Part shown: positions 26,801 to 35,256 of the stretch, piece after piece
Position numbering within the stretch: the stretch's first letter is position 1
Layout of the letters: every line of letters starts with the position of its first letter
NCBI GenBank assembly: GCA_017302015.1
Contig: JAFLEE010000012.1
Location: 25,118 to 89,117, forward strand
Direction: 5' to 3'
Origin: Spirochaetota bacterium
GTDB taxonomy: Bacteria > Spirochaetota > UBA12135 > COTS27 > JAFLEE01
DNA length: 64,000 nucleotides
Position numbers and translations under genes: made by a program
The notes under the pieces: model-generated
What the model saw: only the letters and a program-made list of their open reading frames with translations
What the model was told of the DNA's origin: nothing
Databases searched by the model: none

Positions 26801-27426
26801 GGGGGAACTTGGGGAAGGCCCTGGGCCTGTTCAAGAGCGTGCTCGAGATGAACCCCGACGACCCCCTGGCCCAGCGCCAAGTCCAGGAACTCGCCAATAA
26901 TCTCAAGAAGCAGAAGGCGAAATCCCTGGCCGATGCCGAAGCTTCCTACAAGGCCGGCGATTTCCAGACCTCCATGGAGATCTGGCGCTCGGTGGTCGCC
27001 CTCGAGGGCACCAGCGCCGGGGAAAAGGCCGAACTCGAGGAGCGGATCGACCAGACCGCCCAGAAACGGCGCAATATCATCGACACCAAATCCCGCCAGG
27101 CCGCCGCCGAGGAGGAGGCGGGGCGCCTCGCCCGCGCCATCGAACTTTGGCAGGAACTCCTGTCGGTCGACCGGGGGAACGTCACGGCGAGCCGGCGCGT
27201 GGACGCCCTCTCCGCCCGCCTCGAAGGCCAGCGCCAAGCCGCCGCCTTCGCCTCGCGCCGCAGCGCCAACGAACTCTTCGAGCAGGGCGTCAACGCCTAC
27301 GCCCAAGAGAATTACGCCGAAGCGATCTCCGCGTGGGAACAGGTGCTCGCCGTCAACGCGGACGACGCCCGGGCCCGCCAATACATCCTGCGGGCCAAAG
27401 CCAAGCTCGCCTTGAAGGGAAAATGA
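23896..27426 (+). CDS. Outer-membrane-barrel-like N-terminus with long TPR array
   Basis: The 1176-residue protein starts with a signal peptide (MIRRFRQALLASILWMSCLM). Residues about 25-340 alternate beta-strand-like segments ending in aromatic residues, resembling PorV/PorQ or the UPF0164-like outer-membrane proteins. From about 350 to the end it is helical, with many TPR-like units such as YREAISTYQACLQFKNDVDDA, NYAEAISAWEQVLAVNADDA and NLGKALGLFKSVLEMNPDDP. TPRs would give an extended periplasmic or surface scaffold. The start is chosen at the signal peptide; an upstream in-frame ATG at 23806 reads into the promoter. The stop overlaps the next ATG. Confidence 0.75.
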   Translation: MIRRFRQALLASILWMSCLMAYEGGFIPFGELINPFPEQNVLGLLSPWLLQSSPSLRYNSAFASFFSWNDFSFAYRPAGTPDTFIGGVAFNRDLSRKLTLSGNFKFLSVDNIPSINTGAYLASLRLQSYSLTPSVSFKILPFLSASVETELSTLEFSGERSWDFNFSMSGAVELTNRLWIFEKSAFGFSARNLIGLFNSNTAAMQFQAMAGSRSWGDRLSYGVGVTMVPLPGALRPDFFGLDLAVSVFLFDLWRINLGLVGIGGEGMSFNASTSLTFNQFQFTFGLHNLAMSASAATVDKSKLELLFGLSIFYAPSMVMDNRKLMRELQKVNQFLERGRAEFEARRYREAISTYQACLQFKNDVDDAKRGLQEAQAALARAIDGGIAAGRRQIEEHDYLAAIGSLDQALGYDPANEVATRYRNLARQSLMGEKKSILERVGVFLKGKKLDEAKAQADAAFAIDPTDPQVQKAREDVDRAFAERVAEKEKQRKVQELLQIADGEMDKRNYEEAGSFYRQATNFGASASLLREWLERLAARKVKDERDDRVNNLFAKGQEALLSGTNLAGGLDLLAFALVLDPSHEAAREMMAKYDGARRVMVSNLNAAGLEAYRSSSWDEARSNFDRALALDPANVESQRYQRQVEETVNRKFDEFMGRAVAQEREGKLGEARQSYQAAQAVKPGDGKAKAAVSDLTARITSLVSERRDKAQLLFKDRKFAEAKATLLSLTRDFGADPQADALLEQIDVFVDAGNRFKELQVQFANRNFAGAKAIADRIHAVRPDFPGLADLKKRIDEEFERENREENLSKIFQDGVVEFKKKNWAAAIAKWEEVRKLDPKNELVSEYVEQANQKRKEAEDRDYTEGVAAFEKKDFLLARERFQAAVKANPKNEPARKYLADLQFELENLKKQQTSRAAAFFKAGQYEETLKVYELLKRIDGDAFDQEDAVYRNRNAIDFLSKGETAKRGGNLGKALGLFKSVLEMNPDDPLAQRQVQELANNLKKQKAKSLADAEASYKAGDFQTSMEIWRSVVALEGTSAGEKAELEERIDQTAQKRRNIIDTKSRQAAAEEEAGRLARAIELWQELLSVDRGNVTASRRVDALSARLEGQRQAAAFASRRSANELFEQGVNAYAQENYAEAISAWEQVLAVNADDARARQYILRAKAKLALKGK

Positions 27427-30194
27427 GATCCTGCCTTCCCCTCCTGCGCCACGCCTTGGGCGGGCATCCCCGGGATAAACCGGTGTTCCCGGCGGCCGCG
27501 CTCCTCGCGTGCGTCCTCCTCGCGGCGCACCTTCCTGCCCAGGTCAAGCAGGGGAACCTCTCCTGGTCCAACCTTCGCGCCCCCGTGGTGAAGAACCTCA
27601 ACGTACGGGCCTTCGCCCGGGACCGGGACCATGTCTTTTGGGGAACCCGTAGCGGGTTCTATTTCCTCCATAAGTCCGAAGGGAGGCTCTCCAGCCTTTT
27701 CACGCCCTTCGACAGCGTGGAGATCACGGGCATCCACCCGGTGGGGAACGACACCGTGTGGTTGGCCACCTGGAGCGGGGTGTATAAGGTCGACTTGGCC
27801 AACCTCAAGGTGCTCGCCCATTACACGAAAGCGGGGGAGAAGGAGATGGACGGCACCCCGTCTTTCGGCGGCCTCAGTTCCGACTCCATCAAGGCCATCT
27901 CGGGCAACGACGAGTACATCTACGTGGGCACCGACCGCTGGGGGATCAACCTCATCGACGCGCGAACCGGCTTGGTCCTCAAGGAGCGCATCACCACCAT
28001 CGACGGCCTGCCCTCCGACCGCATCCGCGACATCGCCATCTTCCCCTCGCTCCTCCTGGTCTCCACGGAGCAGGGCATCGCCTGGCAGGCCCGCTGGGAC
28101 CGCCTTTGGGAAAGCCCCCCCGACAATTCCCCCGCCAAGGGCGCCAAGGCCCAACAGGCTGTCTATCTCGACGGCCGCATTTGGTTGGCCACCGGCGGCG
28201 ATGGCCTCCTCGTTTTTTCGCCCGACACCCCCGATATCGTCGCCTCCTATACCGTCGCCAAGCGCATCCTGCCCTCCGATTCGGTGCGCTGCCTGGCGGT
28301 GGACGGCCGCAAGCTCTGGGTCGCGACCCTGGAGGGCCTCGCCCGGGTGGATATCGAGACCCTCGAATGGGAGGCCTTCGCGCCGTTCACCCGCGAACTG
28401 CTCACCCGAGTCTTCATCGACGGCAATCGGGTGTACGCGGGCAGCGACGGCGAGGGGGTCTATTTCGCCGACAAGGGAACCCCGGAGATCGCTTTCTACC
28501 CGGAACTGCGGTTCAATGAACGGCGCATGAGCCTCATGGGGGCCATGGTGGGGGACCGCGAGATCCGCCCCCTGGAGCCCGGCCAACTCCGTTTCCGCGA
28601 TGCCGATATGCAATCGACCTACACCACGGGCGGGGTCAGCCTCGTGCCCCACAGCAACGGCAACCTCTTCCACGACACCGTCGCCGAGATCGATTTCACC
28701 AAGGCGACGGGCGGGGTGGGAAAAATCTGGAATTTCGAGATCCGCATCGATGTGCTGGACGTCTTGGGGCGCAGCAACCGGGCCACCGAGCGCTTCATCT
28801 ACGACTCCAAGAAGCCCCGCATCGACCTCGTAAAGTTCGCCTCCGAGTCGGTGGCCTACACGGCCGAGCGCGTCATGCGCTTCGACGGCAAGGTAGTGGA
28901 GAAGCGGGTGTGGGAGTTCACCGCCGCCGTGAACGGGGATCCCCAACCCGTGACCCTCGACCGCTACGGAAATTTCGCCGAGCGCCTCGCGCTGCGGCCC
29001 GGCACCAACCAGGTGGTCTTCCATTGCATGGACTATTGCCGCAATGAAACCAGCCGCGGCGTGACGGTCATCTTCGACGATGCCAAACCCGCCCTCGTGG
29101 AGGCCCCCGGGGAGATCACCTCGGCCGAGGCGAACGCCTCCCTCTCCTTCGCCTACGCCACCGAGCACCTGGAAAGCGCCGTCATCCGCGACCCTGAAAC
29201 CCCCCTGCCGATCCAATGCCAGATCGATCCATCGACGCGGCGCATCATCGCCTCGGTGCGCACCCCCGAAAAGCCGCGGGAGTACCGGTTGGAACTCGTC
29301 AGCCGCGCCCGCCAGAAGGCCTCCTACCCGTTCACGCTCCTCCGCGACGCCGATAAGCCCGCCATCCTCCTCAACGACGAGACGAACGAGATCACCACCG
29401 ATTTCAAGAGTTATATCCTCGGCGGCACGGTGCGCTCGCCCGTGGCCGTCACGCTGAACGCCTGGCTGGGCAAGCAGGCCCTCGCGGTGGATTACAACCC
29501 GGCCTCCCAGCGCTTCCGCGTCACCGTGGCCATGTCGGAGGCGACCAACCGGGTGCGCCTCGTCGCGGCCAATGGCCCGAGCCGCTCGGCCGAAAAATGG
29601 GTCACGCTCTATTCCCGCTTGCGTGAGAACGGCCCCGCCGCCACCGCGGAAGGAAGCGCGGGGGAAATGGAGCGGCTGCGGCGGGAGAACGAGGCCCTCC
29701 GGGCCCAAAAACGGGTGGTGGTTGCGGTCAATACCGGGCCTCCCAGCGCATTCTTTTCCACCGTGCCCTGCCTGCTCCTCGAGAAGGTCGCCTCCTCCGA
29801 GGCGCTCTCAGCCGTGGCCAGGCGATTCTACGGGGATGAGCGCCATGTGGAACTCCTGGCGGCGGTGAACGCCTCCATCCCCGGGGAGGCCCTCGGGCGG
29901 CGTGGGCTCCTCGTCATCCCCAACGGGGCCATGCTCGACCTCCTGGAACGCTCCGCCAATCCGGCCCTCCTCGACCTCATCCAGGCGGTGGCCGAGGCCC
30001 AATTCAACGGGGAAACGGCCACCCCGCAGCGGCTAAGGCAATCCCTCTCCGGGCACGGGGGGGGCTACCAGGCCACCGTGGAGCGCGATTCGGTCGTTTT
30101 GGCCCCCGGTCAAGTTACCCCGCCCGGGACACGACAATGGAACCGGATCGCCTTGACCACAACGGGGAACCTGGTACGTGTCAACCTTCTATAG
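27423..30194 (+). CDS. Secreted beta-propeller protein with LysM-like C-terminus
   Basis: This 923-residue exported protein has a signal segment PAAALLACVLLAAHLPAQ at residues 22-39. An N-terminal propeller (about 55-360) is made of two-component-regulator-like blades: VFWGTRSGFYFL, VWLATWSGVYKVDL, YIYVGTDRWGINLID, IWLATGGDGLLVFS, LWVATLEGLARVDI. Ig-like beta domains follow. A coiled segment MERLRRENEALRAQKR and a LysM-like motif (LSAVARRFYGDERHVELLAAVN...GLLVIPNG) near residues 790-850 come last. It likely sits in the periplasm, perhaps binding peptidoglycan and the upstream TPR protein. It is translationally coupled to both neighbours (ATGA before, 17-bp overlap after). Confidence 0.7.
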   Translation: MRSCLPLLRHALGGHPRDKPVFPAAALLACVLLAAHLPAQVKQGNLSWSNLRAPVVKNLNVRAFARDRDHVFWGTRSGFYFLHKSEGRLSSLFTPFDSVEITGIHPVGNDTVWLATWSGVYKVDLANLKVLAHYTKAGEKEMDGTPSFGGLSSDSIKAISGNDEYIYVGTDRWGINLIDARTGLVLKERITTIDGLPSDRIRDIAIFPSLLLVSTEQGIAWQARWDRLWESPPDNSPAKGAKAQQAVYLDGRIWLATGGDGLLVFSPDTPDIVASYTVAKRILPSDSVRCLAVDGRKLWVATLEGLARVDIETLEWEAFAPFTRELLTRVFIDGNRVYAGSDGEGVYFADKGTPEIAFYPELRFNERRMSLMGAMVGDREIRPLEPGQLRFRDADMQSTYTTGGVSLVPHSNGNLFHDTVAEIDFTKATGGVGKIWNFEIRIDVLDVLGRSNRATERFIYDSKKPRIDLVKFASESVAYTAERVMRFDGKVVEKRVWEFTAAVNGDPQPVTLDRYGNFAERLALRPGTNQVVFHCMDYCRNETSRGVTVIFDDAKPALVEAPGEITSAEANASLSFAYATEHLESAVIRDPETPLPIQCQIDPSTRRIIASVRTPEKPREYRLELVSRARQKASYPFTLLRDADKPAILLNDETNEITTDFKSYILGGTVRSPVAVTLNAWLGKQALAVDYNPASQRFRVTVAMSEATNRVRLVAANGPSRSAEKWVTLYSRLRENGPAATAEGSAGEMERLRRENEALRAQKRVVVAVNTGPPSAFFSTVPCLLLEKVASSEALSAVARRFYGDERHVELLAAVNASIPGEALGRRGLLVIPNGAMLDLLERSANPALLDLIQAVAEAQFNGETATPQRLRQSLSGHGGGYQATVERDSVVLAPGQVTPPGTRQWNRIALTTTGNLVRVNLL

Positions 30195-31470
30195 AAGCCG
30201 GTTTTTCTGGATCTCCGTCGCCCTGACCGTCTTCGCGGGTTTGGGCGCCGCCGTCATCCATGCGGTCACCCAGGGCCGCGCCTTCGAGAAGGTCCTCGTC
30301 GGGGAGCTTTCCGCCCGCCGCGGTCGCCTGGAAGACCTGGCCCGCCGGCGTGAAATCGTCACCTTGCCCCTCGAAGCGGCACGTGGATCGTCCCTGGGGG
30401 TTTCCAACGCCAATCAGGTGCTTTCCGCGTTCCTGGCCAAGGAAGGCTGGGTGGATGCCCTCTGGGTTTACCCAGCTTCCGGACCCCAAAGGATCCTCGC
30501 CCTCCGCCGTCCGGATTCCTCTGGACGAGGAGAGGAATTGACCGATTTGGAGAAGCGCCATGGCGCGGCGCTCCCCCCCGAAAACGGTTTCTGGCTCAGT
30601 TCCAAGTCCCAGACCTGGCTCCTCATGCGCATCGAAGTTCCGGGCCTTTTTTCCACGGCGGGGTGGCTCTATGCCTTGGCCGATCCATGGGCCAACGGGG
30701 TACACAAACTCTTTCCGCTCTCCGTTGTGACCCGGGCGGAGGAGGGGGCTATGGTAAGCGCTCCCTGGCCGGGCGGGGGAGGGTTTTGGGGGATGGCGGG
30801 GGATGGCTTCGTCACCATGCGACGGATCGTCATATCGGGGAAGCCCGTATACCTTCGCCTTCGGATCCCTTGGCCTTGGTTCCTCGGTGTGATCGCCCTC
30901 CTAACCGCGGCTCTTCTGCTCGGCTCGACCAAGGTCCATGGGTGGCATCGGCGGCCTCCACGAAAAAAGGGGCATAAAGATCGGGCCTTGGGTACCCACG
31001 TCGCCCAAGTCGTCAGCCAGGAGATGGGGCCCGCCCTACGGCGTATGCAACGCGAGGTTCAAACCCTCGTGCGCCGCATCAGCCGCGACGAGGTGGAGCG
31101 CCGCTACGGGGGGGACGGCTTCCGCAACCTCCGGGATTATACCGAGCGCACCGCCGCCAAGACCCCCGAAGAACTCAAGGCCGAAGAGGCCCTCTACGCC
31201 GGTATGAAGCTCCCCGAGGGCAAAAAAACGGCCCTCATCAAGGATCCCAACGTCCCCACGGAGATCGTCTTCGACTTCGACATCGGCGACCTCATCACCG
31301 ACGCCCCCTTCGACGCCGAAGCCGCCGCCGTGGAGGCCGCGGAAGCGGCCCGCTCGACGGAGGATTACTCGGAAGGCAAGACCAAGATGGTGGAGGACGG
31401 GGCGGAAAAGAAGTTGGTATTTGATGATACGCTCCTCGGAAGGTTCGACGAGATCGATACAGGAAACTGA
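30178..31470 (+). CDS. Bitopic membrane protein with periplasmic sensor-like domain and acidic cytoplasmic tail
   Basis: The 430-residue protein starts with GTG. TM1 (FFWISVALTVFAGLGAAVIHAV) and TM2 near 225-245 (WPWFLGVIALLTAALLLGS) enclose a roughly 190-residue periplasmic domain that looks sensor-like (CHASE/Cache size). The cytoplasmic part, about 180 residues, is basic at first (HRRPPRKKGHKD), then helical with a coiled-coil-like stretch, and ends in an acidic tail (IVFDFDIGDLITDAPFDAEAAAVEAAEAA). There is no kinase, GGDEF or cyclase output domain. The tail could bind ParA or the cyclase encoded next, but this is inference. It overlaps the propeller gene by 17 bases. Confidence 0.6.
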   Translation: MSTFYRSRFFWISVALTVFAGLGAAVIHAVTQGRAFEKVLVGELSARRGRLEDLARRREIVTLPLEAARGSSLGVSNANQVLSAFLAKEGWVDALWVYPASGPQRILALRRPDSSGRGEELTDLEKRHGAALPPENGFWLSSKSQTWLLMRIEVPGLFSTAGWLYALADPWANGVHKLFPLSVVTRAEEGAMVSAPWPGGGGFWGMAGDGFVTMRRIVISGKPVYLRLRIPWPWFLGVIALLTAALLLGSTKVHGWHRRPPRKKGHKDRALGTHVAQVVSQEMGPALRRMQREVQTLVRRISRDEVERRYGGDGFRNLRDYTERTAAKTPEELKAEEALYAGMKLPEGKKTALIKDPNVPTEIVFDFDIGDLITDAPFDAEAAAVEAAEAARSTEDYSEGKTKMVEDGAEKKLVFDDTLLGRFDEIDTGN

Positions 31471-31471
31471 C

Positions 31472-32239
31472 GTGGAACCCCGTATTTTGTGCTGCGCCAA
31501 CCAGAAAGGGGGGGTGGGGAAGACCACCACCACCCTCGCCCTGGCCCATGTCCTGGCCCGCCGGGGGCACGAGGTGCTCGTCATCGACCTCGACCCCAAC
31601 GCCCACGCCACCTCCATGCTCCTGCCCCGGGAGACCAAACCCAAAGCCACCGCCATCGACCTGCTTTTCGGACGCTCGGGCGACCCGGTGGTGAAGACCG
31701 CCGATCCCAAGATCCATCTCGTCCCCGGGAGCGCTTCGCTGTGCGAGTTCGAGAGCCGCTATAGCCGGGAACCCCACCGGGCCCTCTTCCTCGACAAGGT
31801 CCTCCCCAAACTGGTCCGCGGCAAGCCCTGGGAATACGTGCTCATCGACACCCCGTCCACGGTGGGCGCCCTCCAATACAATTCGGTGACGGCGAGCGAC
31901 CTCGTCATCGTGCCGGTGGTGCCCGAGTTCCTTGCGCTCAACGGCTTCAATAACCTGCTCGTCTCGCTGCGCGCCGTGCGCGAGCGCCTCAAGAAGAACG
32001 TGAAGTACTTCGTGCTCTTCACCATGGCCCGCCCCGACCTCGATTCCCAGAAGCGCATCCTCGAGTGGGCCGACGCCAAGATCAAGGACATCCACTTCGC
32101 CACCCATATCGCCTGGGACGCCCGCTTCCTCGAGGCCAGCGCCAGCGCCATGAACATCATCGACCAGTTCCCCGACAGCGACGGGGCCCTCGCCTACGAC
32201 GCCCTCTGGGCCGAGATCGAGCGCGTGCTCGCCGCCTGA
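31472..32239 (+). CDS. ParA/MinD-family ATPase
   Basis: The 255-residue protein has the deviant Walker A motif CANQKGGVGKTTTTLAL (signature Lys12 and P-loop Lys17), VIDLDPNAHAT (Walker A') and YVLIDTPSTVGALQYNSVTASD (Walker B), so it is a Soj/ParA-type ATPase. No ParB or parS-like element is visible. In this operon it more likely positions an envelope complex, as orphan ParA proteins do for chemotaxis arrays, cellulose synthase or secretion. The GTG start is one base after the previous stop, with AGGAAA upstream. Confidence 0.88.
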   Translation: MEPRILCCANQKGGVGKTTTTLALAHVLARRGHEVLVIDLDPNAHATSMLLPRETKPKATAIDLLFGRSGDPVVKTADPKIHLVPGSASLCEFESRYSREPHRALFLDKVLPKLVRGKPWEYVLIDTPSTVGALQYNSVTASDLVIVPVVPEFLALNGFNNLLVSLRAVRERLKKNVKYFVLFTMARPDLDSQKRILEWADAKIKDIHFATHIAWDARFLEASASAMNIIDQFPDSDGALAYDALWAEIERVLAA

Positions 32240-32244
32240 AGAAC

Positions 32245-33900
32245 ATGGCTGAGTACACCGGCCTCCAGCACGTGCTCTCCGACATCGAGGGCAACCGCGA
32301 CGTCCAGGGCGAGGCGTCGCCCAAGGCGGCCGTCCAGTCCGACACGCCGCCCCGCATCGGCTTCTCCATCGCCCTGAAACTCATGGCGTTCTTCCTGCCG
32401 GTGATCATTGCGATCATCGGGGTGCTCACTTGGGTCGTCGTGGTGCGCATCCAGGAAGTCCAAGTGCAGGCCATGCGCACGAAGGGCCGCATCATGGCCA
32501 GCCAGGCCGCGCGGGCGATGTACGAGGGCATGGCCCTCCTCACGCAGAGCGCCCAGAACGAGAGCGCCGAGGCCTACCGCAAGCGCGTCTTCGAGGTGCT
32601 CGCCGTCAACATCGCCCCGCCCTGCCAGGAATTGGTCAAGATCGAGGACGTCTCCTACATCCTCGTCCATGACAGCCGGCAGAAACTCCTGTGGTCCGGC
32701 GGGGAGGACCTCGCGGTGACCAGCAACGGCGCCATCCCTCTGTACCCGGATGCGTCCATGGCGGACGGCGGCAAGGAACTCATCCAACTCTTCACCTCGA
32801 AACCGCTCGAGGGGCTCTCCCAGGCCGGGGGCGCCCTCAACCGCCTCCTGAGACTCAAGAACCAGATCTTCGACATCTCGGCCCCCGTCGCCGCCAGCGG
32901 CGCGAAGAGCAAGGACGGCGAGATCCACGTCGGTTTCTCCAGCGAGCGCGCCAACCGCGAGATCCTCGCGACCGTCCAGAGCATCCTCACCGTGGCCCTC
33001 GGGGCCATCGGCATCTCGATCGTGGTCTCGATCCTCATCTCCCTCATCTTCACCCGCCCCATCACGAGGCTCAAGAACGTCATGGTGCGCGTCGGGCAGG
33101 GCGACCTCAGCCAACGCGTGAAGATCAGCGGGCGCGACGAGGTGGGCCTTCTCACCTGGAACTTCAACCGCATGGTCGACGAGATCGCCGAGAAGGAGAA
33201 GATGCGCGCCAGCTTCGGCAAGGCGGTCAGCGAGGAGATCGTCGAGGTCATGATGTCCGGCGAGCTCTTCCTCGGCGGCGAGGAGAAGGCCGTCACCATG
33301 CTCTTCTCCGACATCCGCTCCTTCACCAAGACCTCCGGCAACCTCACCCCCTCCGGGGTGATGGAGATGCTCAACGAGTACTTCACGCGCATGGAGTACG
33401 TGGTGAACAAGAACCTGGGCATCATCGACAAGTACGTGGGCGACGAGATCATGGCGATCTTCGGCGCCACCGACCCGAACCAGGACCACGCCGAGAACGC
33501 CTGCCGCTGCGCCGTCGAGATGATCCTCGAACTCGCCAAGCTCAACCAGGAGCGCGAGGCCCGCGGGCAACTCCCCCTCAAGATCGGCATCGGCATCAAC
33601 ACGGGCATCGTCACCGCCGGCATGCTCGGCAGCCAGAACCGCATGAACTACACGGTCATCGGCGACACGGTGAACATGGCCTCGCGGCTGTGCGACGCCG
33701 GCGGCAGCCACGGGTTCGCGCCCATCGTCATCGCCGAAGACACCTACGAGCGGGTGAAAGACCTCGTGAAGGTGCGCACCGGGCACTCGGTGATGGCCAA
33801 GGGAAAATCGCGGCCGGTGAAGATCTATGAACTCCTGGGCATCGCCGACCGCAAGACCACCATCGAACTGAAGCTCGCCCGGCTCCAGACGGGGATCTAG
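32245..33900 (+). CDS. HAMP-class III adenylate/guanylate cyclase
   Basis: The 551-residue protein has TM1 (about 42-62, ALKLMAFFLPVIIAIIGVLTWVVVV), a periplasmic sensor region, TM2 (about 248-272), a HAMP linker (RPITRLKNVMVRVGQGDLSQRV) and a C-terminal class III cyclase domain. Metal-binding aspartates lie in MLFSDIRSFTK and YVGDEIMAIFG. The purine-specifying Lys and Asp candidates lie in IIDKYVGDE and YTVIGDTVNMAS, which favours cAMP. It converts an envelope signal to a cyclic nucleotide. The ATG is 5 bases after the parA stop, and PilZ follows 3 bases downstream. Confidence 0.88.
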   Translation: MAEYTGLQHVLSDIEGNRDVQGEASPKAAVQSDTPPRIGFSIALKLMAFFLPVIIAIIGVLTWVVVVRIQEVQVQAMRTKGRIMASQAARAMYEGMALLTQSAQNESAEAYRKRVFEVLAVNIAPPCQELVKIEDVSYILVHDSRQKLLWSGGEDLAVTSNGAIPLYPDASMADGGKELIQLFTSKPLEGLSQAGGALNRLLRLKNQIFDISAPVAASGAKSKDGEIHVGFSSERANREILATVQSILTVALGAIGISIVVSILISLIFTRPITRLKNVMVRVGQGDLSQRVKISGRDEVGLLTWNFNRMVDEIAEKEKMRASFGKAVSEEIVEVMMSGELFLGGEEKAVTMLFSDIRSFTKTSGNLTPSGVMEMLNEYFTRMEYVVNKNLGIIDKYVGDEIMAIFGATDPNQDHAENACRCAVEMILELAKLNQEREARGQLPLKIGIGINTGIVTAGMLGSQNRMNYTVIGDTVNMASRLCDAGGSHGFAPIVIAEDTYERVKDLVKVRTGHSVMAKGKSRPVKIYELLGIADRKTTIELKLARLQTGI

Positions 33901-33903
33901 GCC

Positions 33904-34239
33904 ATGGAAGGCGCCACGTTCCTGCGCGATACGCGCTACCCGATCCCCCCCGACGCACAGGTCAGCGGGGGCGTGCGCCTCCTCGGCACGAGCAGCCGCG
34001 TCGCGGTGGAGCGCCTCGTCGATCTCAGCGCGGCCGGGCTGCGCTTCGTCTGCAAATCGCCGTTCCAGGAGAAGACCGACGTCGACGTCCTCCTCCACAT
34101 AGGATCCTACAAGTTGAAGTTCATCGGGCAGGTCCTGCGGATCACCGAGGCCGACGGCGGGCGCTGGGATATCTTCGTGAGTTTCCAGACCATCTCCGAG
34201 GTCAATCTGCGGAAACTCTTCTCCCTCGTGAAGACCTAA
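33904..34239 (+). CDS. PilZ-domain-like protein
   Basis: This 111-residue PilZ-like protein has an N-terminal RDTRYPIPPDAQ segment and DLSAAGLRF matching the DxSxxG c-di-GMP motif. The N-terminal arginine motif is RxxR rather than the canonical RxxxR, so c-di-GMP binding is uncertain. It follows the cyclase gene by 3 bases and precedes the ABC ATPase by 11, suggesting one transcript and a regulatory role on the same machine. Confidence 0.68.
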   Translation: MEGATFLRDTRYPIPPDAQVSGGVRLLGTSSRVAVERLVDLSAAGLRFVCKSPFQEKTDVDVLLHIGSYKLKFIGQVLRITEADGGRWDIFVSFQTISEVNLRKLFSLVKT

Positions 34240-34250
34240 GCGGCCTTCCC

Positions 34251-35171
34251 ATGCTGGTCGCCCAAAAACTCGCCAAACGCTACGGTTCCTTCACGGCCCT
34301 CGACGACGTTTCCTTCACGCTTCCCCGGGGCTCGGTGACGGCGCTCCTGGGCCCCAACGGGGCCGGGAAAACGACCCTTTTGCGCATCCTCACGGGCTTC
34401 CATCCCCCGAGTTCGGGGAATTTCACCCTCGATCGCCTCGATGCCGCCCAGGATCCCCGGGCCCTCAAGCGGCGCATCGGCTACCTCCCCGAGCAGCCCC
34501 CGCTCTATCCCGAACTTCGCGTGGGGGAATACCTCGATTTCGTCGCGGCCATCAAGGGCATCCCCCGGGCCAAGCGGCGCGCCGCCATCGGCCGCGCCCT
34601 GGAAGCCGTCTCCCTCGGCGAGCGCTCGCGCCAACTCCTCGGCACCCTCAGCAAGGGTTATCGCCAGAGGGCCGGGCTCGCCATGGCCATCCTGGGGGAA
34701 CCCGATCTCCTCATCCTCGACGAGCCGACCTCCGGCCTCGACCCCAACCAGACCATGGAGATCCGCGAAACCATCCAAAGCCTCGCGCGCAGCTCCACGG
34801 TGCTCTTTTCCTCCCATCTCCTGCCCGAAGTCGAGGCGGTTTGCGACCGTTTCCTGGTCCTGCGGGAGGGGCGGCTCCTCGCCTCGGCGAGCCGGGAAGA
34901 GATCCGGGCGATGTCCAAGGGAGGGGGGTACGGCACGATACGGGTGGTCCTTGGCTCGGGGGAGGCGGGGTCCCTGGCCGCCAAAGCCAGGGAAGCTCTG
35001 GCCCTGGAACGGGTCGAGGCCGACGGAAACGCGATTCTCTGCTCGGATCCCAGGCTTCCCGGGCTGACGGGCGAACTTATCCGGCTTTTAGCCGTCTCAG
35101 GGGCCGATATCCGTGAAGTCCACCCCATTGGGGGCGGTTTGGAGGACTTTTTCCGTAAACTGACCCACTGA
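34251..35171 (+). CDS. ABC-2-type transporter ATPase (GldA/NatA-like), no adjacent permease
   Basis: The 306-residue ATPase has Walker A (LLGPNGAGKTTLL), a Q-loop region, the signature LSKGYRQRAGLAMAIL, Walker B (LLILDEPTSGLDP) and the H-loop in LFSSHLLPEVEAV. The C-terminal 80 residues match the extension of GldA/CcmA-like export ATPases. Normally a six-helix ABC-2 permease follows, but the next gene is an unrelated sugar permease behind its own promoter. The permease is therefore encoded elsewhere, or the ATPase serves the upstream complex differently. Confidence 0.85.
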   Translation: MLVAQKLAKRYGSFTALDDVSFTLPRGSVTALLGPNGAGKTTLLRILTGFHPPSSGNFTLDRLDAAQDPRALKRRIGYLPEQPPLYPELRVGEYLDFVAAIKGIPRAKRRAAIGRALEAVSLGERSRQLLGTLSKGYRQRAGLAMAILGEPDLLILDEPTSGLDPNQTMEIRETIQSLARSSTVLFSSHLLPEVEAVCDRFLVLREGRLLASASREEIRAMSKGGGYGTIRVVLGSGEAGSLAAKAREALALERVEADGNAILCSDPRLPGLTGELIRLLAVSGADIREVHPIGGGLEDFFRKLTH

Positions 35172-35208
35172 GGCGGGCCCGCCCCCCACGGACCCCCGTA
35201 ACCCACGG

Positions 35209-35256
35209 TTGACAGGCCGGGGGTCAAAGTTGAAATAATTGATGAAAACGTATAAC
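35209..35256 (+). promoter_or_regulatory. Promoter region of the sugar ABC permeases with embedded palindrome
   Basis: TTGACA (35209-35214) and TTGAAA (35230-35235) are possible -35 boxes. TATAAC (35251-35256) is a likely -10, 15-16 bases after the second. The -10 lies inside the perfect dyad CGTAT-AAC-ATACG (35249-35261), a plausible repressor operator. Confidence 0.45.

Noticed and set aside
23890-27381. Open frame of about 1160 codons on the minus strand opposite the TPR protein
   Set aside because: It is an antisense shadow of a GC-rich gene: composition is dominated by Gly, Glu, Leu and Val with no domain pattern, whereas the plus strand shows a signal peptide and TPR units.
31472-32239. 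Chromosome-partition ParA
   Set aside because: No ParB gene and no TGTTTCACGTGAAACA-type parS are visible nearby, and the gene is embedded in an envelope/signalling operon.
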